A stretch of DNA of 64,000 nt. Source: Desulfofundulus thermobenzoicus (GTDB lineage: Bacteria; Bacillota; Desulfotomaculia; Desulfotomaculales; Desulfovirgulaceae). Shown here piece after piece: positions 41,728 to 49,889 of this stretch. The DNA lies in the NCBI RefSeq assembly GCF_009428905.1, contig NZ_WHYR01000004.1, positions 1-64,000 on the forward strand, read 5' to 3'. Below the pieces are notes generated by a model that ran no database searches, was not told the origin of the DNA, and saw only the letters and a program-made list of their open reading frames with translations. The translations under genes were made by a program, and so were the position numbers. Positions within the stretch are counted from its first letter, which is position 1. The number at the start of each line of letters is the position of its first letter.

Positions 41728-42438
41728 ATGAGAATTAACGTTGTCGGCTTAACCCATCCGGTGACTACCGCTTCCCGTTATTTATCCGCAATGCCCCTTC
41801 CCCTGCAGGTGCTGGGGGCCAGCGACACCCATGTTTTTTGCAACGAGCAGGGAAGGCTCATTCTGTTTAACGATGGTCACCGGGAATGTGCCCGCTTCCT
41901 GAGCCAGTTCGCCATTTATTTAAATAGGGGAGTGACCTGGGCCGACCGTGGATTACGGAGCACCACCCACCATTTTGATCCCCTGCGGGGAAGGGGGGTG
42001 TGGGCCTGGGCCAATGCCATCCAGAAGTGCAGGCAGTATTTTGAGAGGGCTTTGCTGCTCTGGCAGCGGGGCCGGCGGGGTAAGGCCATGTTCATGCTGG
42101 GGGCCGCCGCGCACCTGGTACAGGATGCCTGCGTACCCCATCACGCCTGCTGCAAACTTTTCGACGGACACCTGGAGTATGAAAAATGGGCCAAAAAAAG
42201 GAAACATTATTACCGGGTGTGGTCCGGCGGGCTGTATAATTTGGGCGCTACGCCCGAGGAATGGGTGCGGGCCAACGCCCTGGTGGCCCGGGAGTATTAC
42301 CACCTGGTCTGTGCTTCCTCCAATGAGGAAGGTTATCATCAGGCCACGGAAATTTTACTTCCCCGGGCGCAATGCTCCACGGCCGGATTCTTTCTTTATT
42401 TTTACCGTTATATCACAGGTGCGGCCAGTATATCCTGA
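41728..42438 (+). CDS. Zinc-dependent phospholipase C-like protein without signal peptide
   Basis: The 236-residue protein follows the zinc-dependent phospholipase C/S1-P1 nuclease fold. Histidines and acids for a three-zinc site are seen in STTHHFDP, LGAAAHLVQDACVPHHA and the following DGHLEYEKWA. Known family members are secreted and begin with the metal-binding Trp after signal cleavage. Here the N-terminus (RINVVGLTHPVTTASRYLS) is not a signal peptide, so the protein may be cytoplasmic or exported another way. Spore-formers often carry such leaderless forms. AACGAGGTGG precedes the ATG. Confidence 0.75.
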   Translation: MRINVVGLTHPVTTASRYLSAMPLPLQVLGASDTHVFCNEQGRLILFNDGHRECARFLSQFAIYLNRGVTWADRGLRSTTHHFDPLRGRGVWAWANAIQKCRQYFERALLLWQRGRRGKAMFMLGAAAHLVQDACVPHHACCKLFDGHLEYEKWAKKRKHYYRVWSGGLYNLGATPEEWVRANALVAREYYHLVCASSNEEGYHQATEILLPRAQCSTAGFFLYFYRYITGAASIS

Positions 42439-42604
42439 AATTAATAACTGCTCATCAAAATTTTTAAGCAACGCCGCCTCCGGACATGGGGCGGCAAACT
42501 TTTTTGCTCGGTCGGACGGAAATAATATTCCTCCTGGAGAAAGATGGAAGCATGTTTCCTCCGGCCCGGGGTGATAATATAGAAAACGGACCGGAGGTGA
42601 TCAG

Positions 42605-43000
42605 ATGCGTCTTTCTCCAGGAGAACGCTCCATTCTGGCCTATTTTCCTTCCAGCAATGCGGCGCGGCGGGCGGTGGAGGAGTTAAAAGCGGCCGGGTAT
42701 GAGATCGTTGGTCTGGACAGGGTATCGCGCTTCGGGGTGGAGGATGATGCGGAAGTCAACTACGCGGTAGCCGGTCGGGCGGAAACCATTACCGGATTGA
42801 CCCTCTTTTCCGCCGGTATCGACAGCCTGGCCAATAGCGATTCCCGGGTGTTAAAGGCGGCCGATCCTTCGGTGAGCGGTTATGGCGCCCATGATTATGG
42901 TGTGGCGGGGGGAAGGGCTTTCCTGGTCACGGTGGTTACCGGTGGGGACAGGGTGCAGCCGGCCGTTGCAATTCTGGAGAAGCATGGGGGGCAGGTTTAA
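42605..43000 (+). CDS. YflT-like small protein of unknown function
   Basis: The 131-residue protein starts with a segment (AYFPSSNAARRAVEELKAAGYE) that resembles the first helix of YflT/general stress 17M-type domains, which contain an alternating beta-alpha pattern and a glycine-rich middle (here GYGAHDYGVAGGRAFLVTVV). The fold could be a ferredoxin-like dimer. The function is unknown. GGAGGTGATC precedes the ATG. It lies alone between the phospholipase-like and the enzyme I-like gene. Confidence 0.6.
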   Translation: MRLSPGERSILAYFPSSNAARRAVEELKAAGYEIVGLDRVSRFGVEDDAEVNYAVAGRAETITGLTLFSAGIDSLANSDSRVLKAADPSVSGYGAHDYGVAGGRAFLVTVVTGGDRVQPAVAILEKHGGQV

Positions 43001-43201
43001 CCGGGAATTGCCACAAGGATTTTTTCAATTGGACGGTTAATCGGGGGAAAAAAGGATTAAAAGGTAGTGACTTCGAAAATAAAGACCAGTATAATGGAAG
43101 TATACTCAAGCAAAAGAAGCAGTCCTATTTGTTCCAGTAATGCCGGCATTTTTTGCTGGCTATTTTTGTCCCACCATTCCCGGTTGAAGGGGGTAATAAA
43201 C

Positions 43202-44929
43202 ATGTTGCGCGGAGTTGCCGGAGCACCGGGGATTGCCATTGGCAGGGCCTTTGTCTTCCGTCCGGAACAGCTGGAATTTGAACGGAAATCCATATCGTCC
43301 CGGGATGTGGATCAGGAGCTGGTTAAGCTGCAACATGCGTTGCGCCAGGCCCACCAGGAACTTTCCAGCATTTATGCCCGGGCCTTGTCGGATCTGGGGC
43401 GGGACCGGGCCGGGACCTTTCACGCCCAGATCATGATTCTGGAGGATGCCACCTTTGAGTCCGAACTGATCAATGTCATCCGCTCGGGCGTCAATGTGGA
43501 AGGGGCGGTGGGTGAGGTCGTCACCAGTTATGTAAACATATTTGAGGACTCCCGGGACGAGTACCTGCGGGAGCGGGCGGCCGACTACCGGGATGTGGGC
43601 TGCCGCCTGTTACGCATCCTGCTGGGCCAGTCCTGGACGCCGGTTCCCCGCTTAAAGGAAGAAGCTATTGTGGTGGCCCGGGACCTGAGCGCTCCCGACA
43701 GCCTGCAGCTGGACCGTTCCCGCATCCTGGGCCTGGCCACGGAAAGTGGCGGGCGGACCAGTACGGCCTGCATTTTGGCCCGTTCCCTGGAAATACCGGC
43801 GGTGGTCGGTCTGGGCCGTTTCGTGCACAAGGTACAGTCCGGCGATCTGCTTATTGTTGACGGAAGCAAAGGTACGGTGATCATCAACCCCAACGAGGCC
43901 ACCGTGGCCGAGTACCGGCACCGCCGGGAGACATACCTGGCCTGCCGCAAGGAGTTGCAGATGCTTTCCGATTTGCCGGCCGAAACCCGGGACGGTTACC
44001 GGGTGCAATTACTGGCCAATATCGATCATCCCGGTGAGGTGACCAGCGCCCTGGCCCAGGGGGCGGAGGGAGTGGGCCTGTTTCGCACCGAGCACCTCTT
44101 TTTGGGCCGGGACACCATGCCCAGTGAAGACGAACAGTTTGCCGTTTATGTCCAGGTGGTGCAGAAAACGGGCGGCCGCTGTGTGGTTATCCGTACCCTG
44201 GATTACGCCGGTCCCAGCAGCCCCTTTTTCCAGTCCATGCATTACGAGCCCAATCCCTTCCTGGGGTGCCGGGGGATAAGGCTTAATTTGAACTTTGAGG
44301 AGATCTTTAAAGTCCAGATCAAAGCTATTTTGCGGGCCGGCGCTTACGGCAAGGTCAAGGTGATGTTCCCCCTGATTTCCCGGGTGGAGGATTTGCGCCG
44401 GGCGAAGGACATGCTGCAGCAGGCACAGCTGGAACTGGAACAGGAAGGGAAAAAGTTTGACCCCCGGATGGAAGTGGGCCTGCTGGTGGAAGTGCCCTCG
44501 GCCGCCCTCACCGCCGAATTGTTTGCCCCGGAAATCGACTTTTACAACATCGGCACCAACGATCTGGTGCAGTACACCCTGGCGGTGGACCGGACCAGTG
44601 CCCGGGTAAATCCCCTGCACCAGGCGTTGCATCCGGCCGTGCTGCGCCTGGTGAAAAACGTCATTGACGCGGCCCGGAATAGCGGCAAGTGTGTGGCCAT
44701 GTGCGGTGAAATGGCCGGAGAACCCCTGGCCACCCTGCTTCTGCTGGGTTTGGGGTTGCAGCAATTCAGCGCGGCGGCGGGGTCGTTGCCGGAAATTAAA
44801 AAGGTGATCCGGGCGGTAACCCTGAGGGAGGCCCGGGAGGTGGCCCACAGGGCCCTGCAGTTGTCGGCTCCCGAAGAGGTGCGCCGTTACCTGGAGCAGG
44901 AGATGAAAAGCCGGCGCTTGTATTTTTAG
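43202..44929 (+). CDS. Enzyme I (PtsI) homologue lacking the phosphoryl-acceptor histidine
   Basis: The protein has 575 residues, exactly the size of PEP-protein phosphotransferase enzyme I. The N-terminal phosphohistidine domain reads GGRTSTACILARSLEIPAVVG, where active enzymes have GGRTSHTAI: Thr188 replaces the phosphorylated His. The PEP-binding barrel is largely kept (GLFRTEHLF, LLVEVPSAAL, IGTNDLVQYTLAVDR, MCGEMAGE), but the RTLDIGGDK loop is altered to RTLDYAGPSSP. It therefore cannot pass phosphate in the normal way and may bind PEP as a sensor or act as a partner of another protein. No HPr or EII gene is adjacent. AAGGGGG is about ten bases before the ATG at 43202; the longer frame from 43067 is not supported. 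Confidence 0.85.
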   Translation: MLRGVAGAPGIAIGRAFVFRPEQLEFERKSISSRDVDQELVKLQHALRQAHQELSSIYARALSDLGRDRAGTFHAQIMILEDATFESELINVIRSGVNVEGAVGEVVTSYVNIFEDSRDEYLRERAADYRDVGCRLLRILLGQSWTPVPRLKEEAIVVARDLSAPDSLQLDRSRILGLATESGGRTSTACILARSLEIPAVVGLGRFVHKVQSGDLLIVDGSKGTVIINPNEATVAEYRHRRETYLACRKELQMLSDLPAETRDGYRVQLLANIDHPGEVTSALAQGAEGVGLFRTEHLFLGRDTMPSEDEQFAVYVQVVQKTGGRCVVIRTLDYAGPSSPFFQSMHYEPNPFLGCRGIRLNLNFEEIFKVQIKAILRAGAYGKVKVMFPLISRVEDLRRAKDMLQQAQLELEQEGKKFDPRMEVGLLVEVPSAALTAELFAPEIDFYNIGTNDLVQYTLAVDRTSARVNPLHQALHPAVLRLVKNVIDAARNSGKCVAMCGEMAGEPLATLLLLGLGLQQFSAAAGSLPEIKKVIRAVTLREAREVAHRALQLSAPEEVRRYLEQEMKSRRLYF

Positions 44930-44981
44930 CGTATTTTGGTTACAATGGTGGAAGATCAGTTTATGAAACGGGGGTCCTTTT

Positions 44982-45893
44982 TTGAAACGGGTGGTCAGCG
45001 TCAGCCTGGGTTCTTCCCGCCGGGATCACCGGGTGGAAGTAGATCTTCTGGGAGAGCATTTTGAGATCAGCCGGCGGGGTACCGATGGTGATTTTCAACG
45101 GGCCATTGAGCTGCTCAGGGAACTGGATGGAAAGGTGGACGCCATCGGGCTGGGAGGGATCGATGTTTATCTTTATGCGGGAAAAACCCGTTATACCGTG
45201 CAGGACGGCCTCAAACTGATGGAGGCCGTGCGCCATACGCCGGTGGTGGACGGCAGCGGCCTGAAGAATACCCTGGAAAGGGAAACGGCCTATTTTCTGC
45301 GGGAACATACCGGCCTGCTGCCCCCGGGCACCCGGGTGCTCATGGTCAGCGCGGTGGACCGCTTCGGCATGGCCGAGGCCCTGGCCGAATTGGGGTGCGA
45401 TTTAACCTTCGGCGACCTCATCTTTTCGGCCGGCATCCCCTATCCCATCCGCACGGTGGCGGAACTGGAGGAAATGGCCGCCAGGATTCTGCCGGAAATG
45501 GTCAAACTGCCCTTTCATATGCTCTATCCCACCGGAAAGAAACAGGAAACCCAGGACGAGGAAAAGATTAAAAAATTCGGTCACTATTACCAGGAGGCGC
45601 AGGTTATTGCCGGGGATTACCATCTGATGCGCCGCTACATGCCCCGGCTGAACGGTCAGATTATTATCACCAATACCACCACTGCCGATGACGTGGCCTT
45701 CCTGAAGGAAAAGGGTGCGGGTTATCTGGTTACCACCACCCCCGAATTTGAGGGACGTTCCTTCGGTACCAACGTCATGGAGGCGGTGCTGGTGGCTCTG
45801 TTGCAAAAGCCCCGGGAGGAAATTACCGCCCGGGATTACCGGGATTGTTTAAAGCGGCTGGATTTTAAGCCCAGGGTGGTGCCCCTGCAATAA
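44982..45893 (+). CDS. Family often annotated quinate 5-dehydrogenase; function unproven
   Basis: The 303-residue protein opens with KRVVSVSLGSSRRDHRVEV and continues with GTDGDFQRAIELLRELDGKVDAIG, then VVDGSGLKNTLER and a C-terminal TTTPEFEGRSFGTNVMEA. From memory, relatives in clostridial genomes are labelled quinate 5-dehydrogenase, but I see no clear NAD-binding glycine loop, so I treat the name as provisional. The start is TTG, with GGGGGT a little upstream. It follows the enzyme I-like gene after 52 bases on the same strand and may be co-transcribed. Confidence 0.55.
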   Translation: MKRVVSVSLGSSRRDHRVEVDLLGEHFEISRRGTDGDFQRAIELLRELDGKVDAIGLGGIDVYLYAGKTRYTVQDGLKLMEAVRHTPVVDGSGLKNTLERETAYFLREHTGLLPPGTRVLMVSAVDRFGMAEALAELGCDLTFGDLIFSAGIPYPIRTVAELEEMAARILPEMVKLPFHMLYPTGKKQETQDEEKIKKFGHYYQEAQVIAGDYHLMRRYMPRLNGQIIITNTTTADDVAFLKEKGAGYLVTTTPEFEGRSFGTNVMEAVLVALLQKPREEITARDYRDCLKRLDFKPRVVPLQ

Positions 45894-46040
45894 GGGAAAG
45901 CGAAGGCCGGTTTTCAGCAAGGGGTGGCGTCCCGGCATAAGCACGGGCCGTCAGCTTATGTAATTGGGAGGACCCCCGGTGCGGCCGGTGCTGGAAGAAC
46001 CGTCGTTCCGCTTTAAATTACAGTCTGGAGGTTTGACGTC

Positions 46041-46394
46041 TTGGCCAGTCATGCCGAAATTACCGCAAGTTTGCAGGCATTCCAGGAAGGCTATAATAAA
46101 AACGAGCGTTTAAAAACAATGAACCGGGATTGGAACCGGGTGGTGCTGGTTAAGGCCACCGATATTACGTCCGAGCATACTTTACAGTTGAAGGACGGCG
46201 AACTGTCCGTCCGGGAAGGAGCACCGGAGAAGCCCGATCTGACGGTGATTTCCGACAGCGAAACCCTGGCCGATCTTTTTTACGGCGACATCACCCCCAC
46301 CGAGCCCTATATGAACGGGACGCTGAAAATCCTTGGTTCCGAGGATGATATTGTCCGCCTGGATTTCATTTCCCTGATGATCTGGGGTGAATGA
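46041..46394 (+). CDS. SCP2 sterol/lipid-carrier domain protein
   Basis: The 117-residue protein consists of one SCP2-like domain with the pattern RVVLVKATDITSEHTLQL, LSVREGAPEKPDLTVISDSE and the closing YMNGTLKILGSEDDIVRL. Such stand-alone domains bind acyl chains or acyl-CoA in a hydrophobic tunnel. The start is TTG, with GGAGGT eight bases upstream. The permease gene begins two bases after its stop, with the ribosome site inside this gene, so the two are translationally coupled. Confidence 0.85.
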   Translation: MASHAEITASLQAFQEGYNKNERLKTMNRDWNRVVLVKATDITSEHTLQLKDGELSVREGAPEKPDLTVISDSETLADLFYGDITPTEPYMNGTLKILGSEDDIVRLDFISLMIWGE

Positions 46395-46395
46395 C

Positions 46396-47760
46396 ATGGC
46401 CTTGAAACGGGTGCTCACCCTGCGTACCGTGGTGGCCACCAGCGCCGGCATCGCCCTGGCCAGTTCTTCCTTTGTGGCTGCCGTACAGGTGGCCGGTTTT
46501 CTGGCCGGGGATACGGCCTGGATAGCCATCCTCACCGGCGGGCTTTTGTGCCTTTTGGCGGCGGCCTGTTTTTCGGAGTTGAATGCCCGGCTGCCCTCGG
46601 CAGCCGGCATTCGCCTTTATTTTGCCCGGGCCTACAACGACCGGGTTTCACTGACGGTGTCCCTTTTGTATATGGTTGTGGTTATGGGAGTGGTGGGGGC
46701 GGAAAGTTACGTGCTGGCCGCGGTTTTGAGCGCAGCCGTGCCCGCGGTGCACCCGCTGGTGTGGATCGTGCTGATGCTGGTCACGGTTACCGCCTTAAAT
46801 ATCCGGGGAGTGAAAGTGGCGGGAATCTTTCAGGACGTTTTGACCTACGGCCTGCTGGTCTCACTGGTGGTGCTGGCTTTTCTGGCCCTGGGCAGGGTGC
46901 ACTTTCATTTGACCGCTCCCTTTTCTCCCGGCAGCGCCGGTTCGGTAGTAAGCGCCGTGGCAGTGGGCATTTTTCTCTTTGTGGGTTTTGAATGGGTTAC
47001 ACCCCTGGCGGAAGAGGTGACCGACAGCCGGCTGGTTTCCCGGGGTATGCTGCTGGCGGTGGGTCTTTTAAGCGTGGTTTACGCCCTGTTTACCGTGGCC
47101 ATGACGGCTGTGGTGCCCCGGGAAGCCTTAACCGGTGCCGCCGCACCCCAGGTGGTTTTTGCCCGTACCGTCCTGGGTCCCGTGGGGCTGATCTGGATGG
47201 TGGTTTTGAGCCTGGCGGCCTCCATGAAAACCTTTAATGCCGGTCTGGTCAGCGTTTCCCGCTTCCTTTATGCCATGGCCAGGGAATACGCCCTGCCTCC
47301 TGCATTCAGCCGTCTGAACATGCGCTTTTTTACCCCTTGGGTGGCCATTGTGGCCGTATTTGCCGTGGGCCTGGCCTTTTCGGTGCTCGTTTTGCTCACG
47401 GGGCATTACCTGGTATTGATCAATCTGGCGGCGGTCATGGAATCGGTGGTATACGCCCTGGCCGGCCTGGCGGTGATCCGCTTGCGCCGGAAGTTTCCGG
47501 AAGAACATTGTCCCTGCCGGGTGGCGGGCGGGGCGGTTGTTCCTGTTACAACGGCGGTAATCTTTGCCGTTCTGGCCCTGGCTGTGGTGTTCACGGATCC
47601 GTCGGCGGGTTTTTACCTGCTGGCGGGTTTCCTCCTCTGCCTGTATTATGTAAACCAGGTGGTGCCCGTGCTCAAAAGCCGCTACCAGCCCCGGCGGCCG
47701 GCCCGTCGCCGGAGGCCGGTGGCCGAACCGGCCGATCCGGCTGGATTTGAAAAAACGTAA
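46396..47760 (+). CDS. APC-superfamily amino acid permease
   Basis: This integral membrane protein of 454 residues has 12 predicted spans. The first-span motif SAGIALASSSFVAAVQVAGF and GFEWVTPLAEEV near residue 205 fit amino acid/polyamine/organocation transporters. A basic tail (RRPARRRRPVAEP) follows the last span. The substrate is unknown. A GTG at 46387 gives three more residues, but TGGGGTGA serves the ATG at 46396 better. It overlaps the ribosome-site region of the SCP2 gene end, so the pair is an operon. Confidence 0.85.
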   Translation: MALKRVLTLRTVVATSAGIALASSSFVAAVQVAGFLAGDTAWIAILTGGLLCLLAAACFSELNARLPSAAGIRLYFARAYNDRVSLTVSLLYMVVVMGVVGAESYVLAAVLSAAVPAVHPLVWIVLMLVTVTALNIRGVKVAGIFQDVLTYGLLVSLVVLAFLALGRVHFHLTAPFSPGSAGSVVSAVAVGIFLFVGFEWVTPLAEEVTDSRLVSRGMLLAVGLLSVVYALFTVAMTAVVPREALTGAAAPQVVFARTVLGPVGLIWMVVLSLAASMKTFNAGLVSVSRFLYAMAREYALPPAFSRLNMRFFTPWVAIVAVFAVGLAFSVLVLLTGHYLVLINLAAVMESVVYALAGLAVIRLRRKFPEEHCPCRVAGGAVVPVTTAVIFAVLALAVVFTDPSAGFYLLAGFLLCLYYVNQVVPVLKSRYQPRRPARRRRPVAEPADPAGFEKT

Positions 47761-47843
47761 CTGGAAAACAATTTAATGTTACCAGGTACATAAAAACTCC
47801 TCCAGGAGATTACTTTTTGCCTGCAATTGCCGCCCCGGCTGCC

Positions 47844-48722
47844 TTATAGGCCCAGCGCCTGGTAGGCCGGCCTGTCGATTACGTTGTCCCGGGAAAGGCC
47901 GTGTCTGGCCCGCAGGGTGTAGACGCTTTCCTCCATATCCTCACGCCAGGTGCCGTCGATTTTTCCCTTGAACAGGCCCAGGCGAGCCAGGGTACGCTGT
48001 ACTTCCATAACGTCGGAGCCGCAAAAATCCCGCCGCAGGTCCCGGTAGGGCGGTTCCCGGTAGGTGAAGGGGTTGCCGATGATAATCACCGGCGCTCCCA
48101 CGGGAATCCAGGGATATATCTCTTCCACATCCCGGTTGTGCATGCGGATGCAGCCGTGGCTGGCGTAGCTGCCGATGGCCCAGGGCTTGTTGGTACCGTG
48201 GATGCCGTAAAGGCCCCAGGGCACGTCCAGCCCCAGCCAGCGGGAGCCGAAACCCGTCCCCCAGTGCATGGCCTTGCGCTTTACCCGGTAGTTCCCCAGG
48301 GGGGTGGGGGTTTCATGCTTGCCCACGGCCACCGGGTACTGCCGGTAGGGTTCCCCGTTGGCCAGAACGGTGAGGGTGCGCCGGGTGGTGTCAATCAGGA
48401 TGCTTATCTCACCGGCCGGAGGAGTTCCCTTTTGACCGGAGAGCGGTTGTTCCTCCGGCCGGCCGGTGGTCTGTCGGGTAGCCGGCATCATCACTCCGCC
48501 GGGTTCCTGTCCCTTGACTGTCCCGCTGTTAAAATTGTCGTGACAACAGTCCGGCGGGGCCGGGAGTTTCGGCCAGTGGTGCGCACCGGTGGTTGTTTCC
48601 GGTGGCTGTTCGGGACGGCACGGGCAGCGGTACGGCGGCTGCTCCTGTCCGGCGGCCGGCAATGCGGTGTAGAGCAGTAAAAAAAGCAGTGATAAAACAA
48701 TCTGGTATAATCTGCCCATCAT
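47844..48722 (-). CDS. L,D-transpeptidase (YkuD) with peptidoglycan-binding domain
   Basis: This secreted cell-wall enzyme has about 292 residues: a signal peptide (MMGRLYQIVLSLLFLLLYTA), a Pro/Thr/Cys-rich linker to about residue 100, then a YkuD domain with HGTNKPWAIGSYASHGCIRM carrying the catalytic Cys. It ends with a peptidoglycan-binding repeat (SDVMEVQRTLARLGLFKGKI). It forms 3-3 crosslinks or attaches proteins to the wall, possibly in the spore cortex. A GTG at 48728 adds two codons; the ATG at 48722 has the better spacing to AAGGGTGAG. It is divergent from gerM, with about 290 bases of shared upstream DNA. Confidence 0.9.
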   Translation of the reverse strand: MMGRLYQIVLSLLFLLLYTALPAAGQEQPPYRCPCRPEQPPETTTGAHHWPKLPAPPDCCHDNFNSGTVKGQEPGGVMMPATRQTTGRPEEQPLSGQKGTPPAGEISILIDTTRRTLTVLANGEPYRQYPVAVGKHETPTPLGNYRVKRKAMHWGTGFGSRWLGLDVPWGLYGIHGTNKPWAIGSYASHGCIRMHNRDVEEIYPWIPVGAPVIIIGNPFTYREPPYRDLRRDFCGSDVMEVQRTLARLGLFKGKIDGTWREDMEESVYTLRARHGLSRDNVIDRPAYQALGL

Positions 48723-49016
48723 ACTCACTCACCCTTTTTTGACCATGGGCCCGTCAGCCGGCTATGGCGCCGGATGCCGGGCTCTATGGTTTTCCATAGC
48801 TGGTCCTGCCGCCGGATTCCGGGCGGATTATTCAGGCGTGACCGGGGTGTTTTCCCCGGGATTACCGGGTATTGCAGGCATGCCCGGCCTTTAATCTCCT
48901 GCGCTGATCACTACCGGACGGCTGCTATAATTATTTGCCCGCCATGAAAAATTATGCCCCGGGTATTTCATAAAGAGGGATAAATGGAATATAATGGTAT
49001 AGGGGGTGAACAACCA

Positions 49017-49643
49017 ATGATGGCCATTGCCAAAAAGAAGTCCGTCCGGTGGATGTTTTCCGGCGTAGCGGTTCTGGCTCTGGTCCTTTTTTTGTGCGGC
49101 TGCACCGCCCCGGCCAGAGGAGAGAAACCCTACGTACCGGCTGGCGAGGCCGGGGGACGGGATACCTCTGTTATGCCCGGTGACACTGCCGGTGCGGGCC
49201 AGGGGCAGGCGGGAGGGGAGCCGGGCAAAGCCGTTACCGTGGTACTCTATTTCAGTGATGACCGGGGCTATCTGGTGGCGGTAAAGAAAGAGATTCCCAG
49301 AACACAGGCCATTGCCCGGGCTACCATCGAGGAACTGTGCCGGGGGCCGGTTTCCGGCAGCGGGCTCAATCCCACCATTCCTCCGGGGACACGGCTAAAG
49401 GACATCAACATTAAAGACGGTGTGGCCACGGTGGATTTCAGCCGGGAGTTAAAGACAAAGCACTGGGGCGGTTCTTCCGGGGAGTTGCTCACCGTTTATT
49501 CCATTGTCAACACGCTGACCCAGTTTCCCAGTGTGCAAAAGGTGCAACTGCTGGTGGAGGGGGAACGGCAGCAAACCCTGGCCGGGCATATGGATATCAG
49601 CCGGCCGCTGCAGAGGGATAGCGGCTTGATCCGTTCCAGATAG
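49017..49643 (+). CDS. gerM: GerM-like lipoprotein (GerMN domain)
   Basis: The 208-residue lipoprotein has a basic start, a hydrophobic span and the lipobox LCGC (Cys at about residue 29), then a disordered linker and one GerMN domain (VTVVLYFSDDRGYLVAVKKE and LKDINIKDGVATVDFSRELK). B. subtilis GerM has two such domains and supports spore peptidoglycan assembly and germination; here only one is present. AGGGGGTGA is about eight bases before the ATG at 49017, so the extra upstream codons are rejected. The neighbours (amidase, murI, rph, rdgB, yfcE) repeat the Bacillus racE-gerM-rph order in part. Confidence 0.8.
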   Translation: MMAIAKKKSVRWMFSGVAVLALVLFLCGCTAPARGEKPYVPAGEAGGRDTSVMPGDTAGAGQGQAGGEPGKAVTVVLYFSDDRGYLVAVKKEIPRTQAIARATIEELCRGPVSGSGLNPTIPPGTRLKDINIKDGVATVDFSRELKTKHWGGSSGELLTVYSIVNTLTQFPSVQKVQLLVEGERQQTLAGHMDISRPLQRDSGLIRSR

Positions 49644-49675
49644 TGATTTTTATGACGCTGCTGATGGCAACATTT

Positions 49676-49740
49676 CCGCAATGTGTCAAAGAACCGTCCC
49701 CTGTCACGCCGCAATGTGTCAAAGAACCGTCCCCTGTCAC
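49676..49740 (+). repeat. Tandem REP-like repeat (2 copies)
   Basis: The 32-base unit starting CCGCAATGTGTCAAAGAACC and ending CCCTGTCAC occurs twice with a 33-base period. The core TGTCAAAGAACCGTCCCC is a widespread short interspersed sequence in anaerobic Firmicutes and is often linked to REP-associated IS200-like transposases; none is in this window. Confidence 0.8.
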
Positions 49741-49889
49741 AGATGACTGTTGTTCCTCTCCAGGGCCATACCAGGGGAGGGATTTCATTCATTTTTTGAT
49801 TTTTCAATGGCAGGATTTCCAGAAAAGATGGAGAAACCCTGATCCAGCAGGTGTCAAACCATGGAGAACAATGGCTGGAGATGGGAGAA

